Shown: one piece after another, positions 14,859-15,175 of the stretch
Layout of the letters: each line of letters opens with the position of its first letter
Numbering within the stretch: position 1 is the stretch's first letter
Notes under the pieces: generated by a model
Databases searched by the model: none
What the model saw: only the letters and a program-made list of their open reading frames with translations
Told to the model about the DNA's origin: nothing
Made by a program: the position numbers and the translations under genes
From: Desulfurococcales archaeon
GTDB lineage: Archaea; Thermoproteota; Thermoprotei_A; CAZTBM01; SZUA-1508
DNA: 15,175 bases
Reading direction: 5' to 3'
Assembly: GCA_015661855.1 (NCBI GenBank)
Contig: DQVH01000040.1
Location: 1 to 15,175, forward strand

Positions 14859-14868
14859 GGATATATCC
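14859..14868. promoter_or_regulatory. Palindrome GGATATATCC: TATA box and/or operator for the AMP phosphorylase gene
   Basis: A perfect 10-bp palindrome with a TATATA core lies 53 nt before the ATG. As a TATA box it would place the start near 14890 and the leader at about 30 nt. A second AT element (GATAATATAG, 14876-14885) is an alternative. The palindrome may also bind a dimeric regulator; there is no direct evidence. Confidence 0.3.
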
Positions 14869-14921
14869 AACAGTGGATAATATAGTGACCCCCTGATACT
14901 CACTGTATGGTTGTGATATAG

Positions 14922-15175
14922 ATGTCTATCAGGTCATCCATATGTAAACCCATTTACTTAAAGGCTAAGATTATCGATATTAATGTTGGTGATAGTAAGT
15001 ATGTTATCCTGAACGAGTTAGACCTTAAATCATTACATGTAAAGCCTTTAGAGAGAGTAAGGTTATCGAGGGGTGCTAAATCTGTTACAGCTTACATACT
15101 AGCATCAAGTACTATAGTTGAAAGAGGCTTCATAGGATTACCTAAGAAGGTAGCTGGGGAGCTTGGTGTAAGTAA
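14922..15175 (+). CDS. deoA: AMP phosphorylase (archaeal thymidine-phosphorylase family), N-terminal part, runs off the window
   Basis: The first 84 residues are present, and the frame is open to the window edge. They match the small N-terminal domain of archaeal AMP phosphorylase: strands in YLKAKIIDINVGDSKYVILN, then LDLKSLHVKPLERVRL and a strand-rich stretch ending in FIGLPKKVAGELGV. The family converts NMPs plus phosphate to base and ribose 1,5-bisphosphate, feeding R15P isomerase and type III RuBisCO in the archaeal pentose bisphosphate pathway. The catalytic domains lie outside the window and were not seen. ATG at 14922 follows GTGAT (14913-14917) by 4 nt. It is about 10 residues longer at the N-terminus than relatives as I remember them. 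It probably works alongside the HD phosphohydrolase upstream. Confidence 0.8.
   Translation, partial: MSIRSSICKPIYLKAKIIDINVGDSKYVILNELDLKSLHVKPLERVRLSRGAKSVTAYILASSTIVERGFIGLPKKVAGELGVS

Noticed and set aside
1..15175. CRISPR array, complete insertion sequence, tRNA-borne integration site or defence island
   Set aside because: No regularly spaced repeats, no intact transposase or integrase, and no duplicated tRNA 3' end were seen.

Overview
The window looks like chromosome of a low-GC, hyperthermophilic archaeon of the Thermoproteota (Crenarchaeota). Supporting signs are a TFS transcript-cleavage factor, archaeal-type ProRS and IleRS, an archaeal AMP phosphorylase, a TatA/TatC translocase, a very GC-rich tRNA in AT-rich DNA, TATA-type promoters with short leaders, GGTG-type Shine-Dalgarno sites about 6 nt from the start, and frequent TTG/GTG starts. 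I cannot fix the genus from sequence alone; a Desulfurococcales- or Ignisphaera-like organism would fit.

Layout. Positions 1-3728 (+) hold an ECF-type uptake operon: the tail of a membrane protein (probably the substrate-binding S component), a fused double ATPase EcfA, EcfT, and a PfkB-family kinase that probably phosphorylates a salvaged metabolite. A T-run follows. Positions 3779-5200 (-) carry a DegT/DnrJ-type aminotransferase followed by a small protein with a PHD-like C4HC3 zinc site. Positions 5201-6039 have no intact recognisable gene. They hold a good candidate C/D box sRNA (about 5290-5341), whose D guide fits the anticodon loop of tRNA-Leu(CAA), and scraps of decayed coding sequence that may come from a TnpB-type transposon protein.

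Positions 6040-6513 (-) encode an unrecognised protein. Positions 6651-8316 are a Tat export locus: tatA1 and tatC on the plus strand, and a second tatA convergent with them. Positions 8400-12922 (-) carry ileS and proS. Positions 13035-13507 (-) carry tRNA-Gln(CUG) and tfs. On the plus strand an HD-domain phosphohydrolase (13619-14797) is followed by the 5' end of AMP phosphorylase (from 14922), which runs off the window.

How the parts fit: the left end is nutrient uptake plus kinase, the middle is protein export, the next block is translation and transcription machinery, and the right end is nucleotide turnover. The least expected items are the sRNA, the PHD-like zinc protein, the degenerate second ATPase signature in EcfA, and a C-terminal module shared by the two TatA paralogues.
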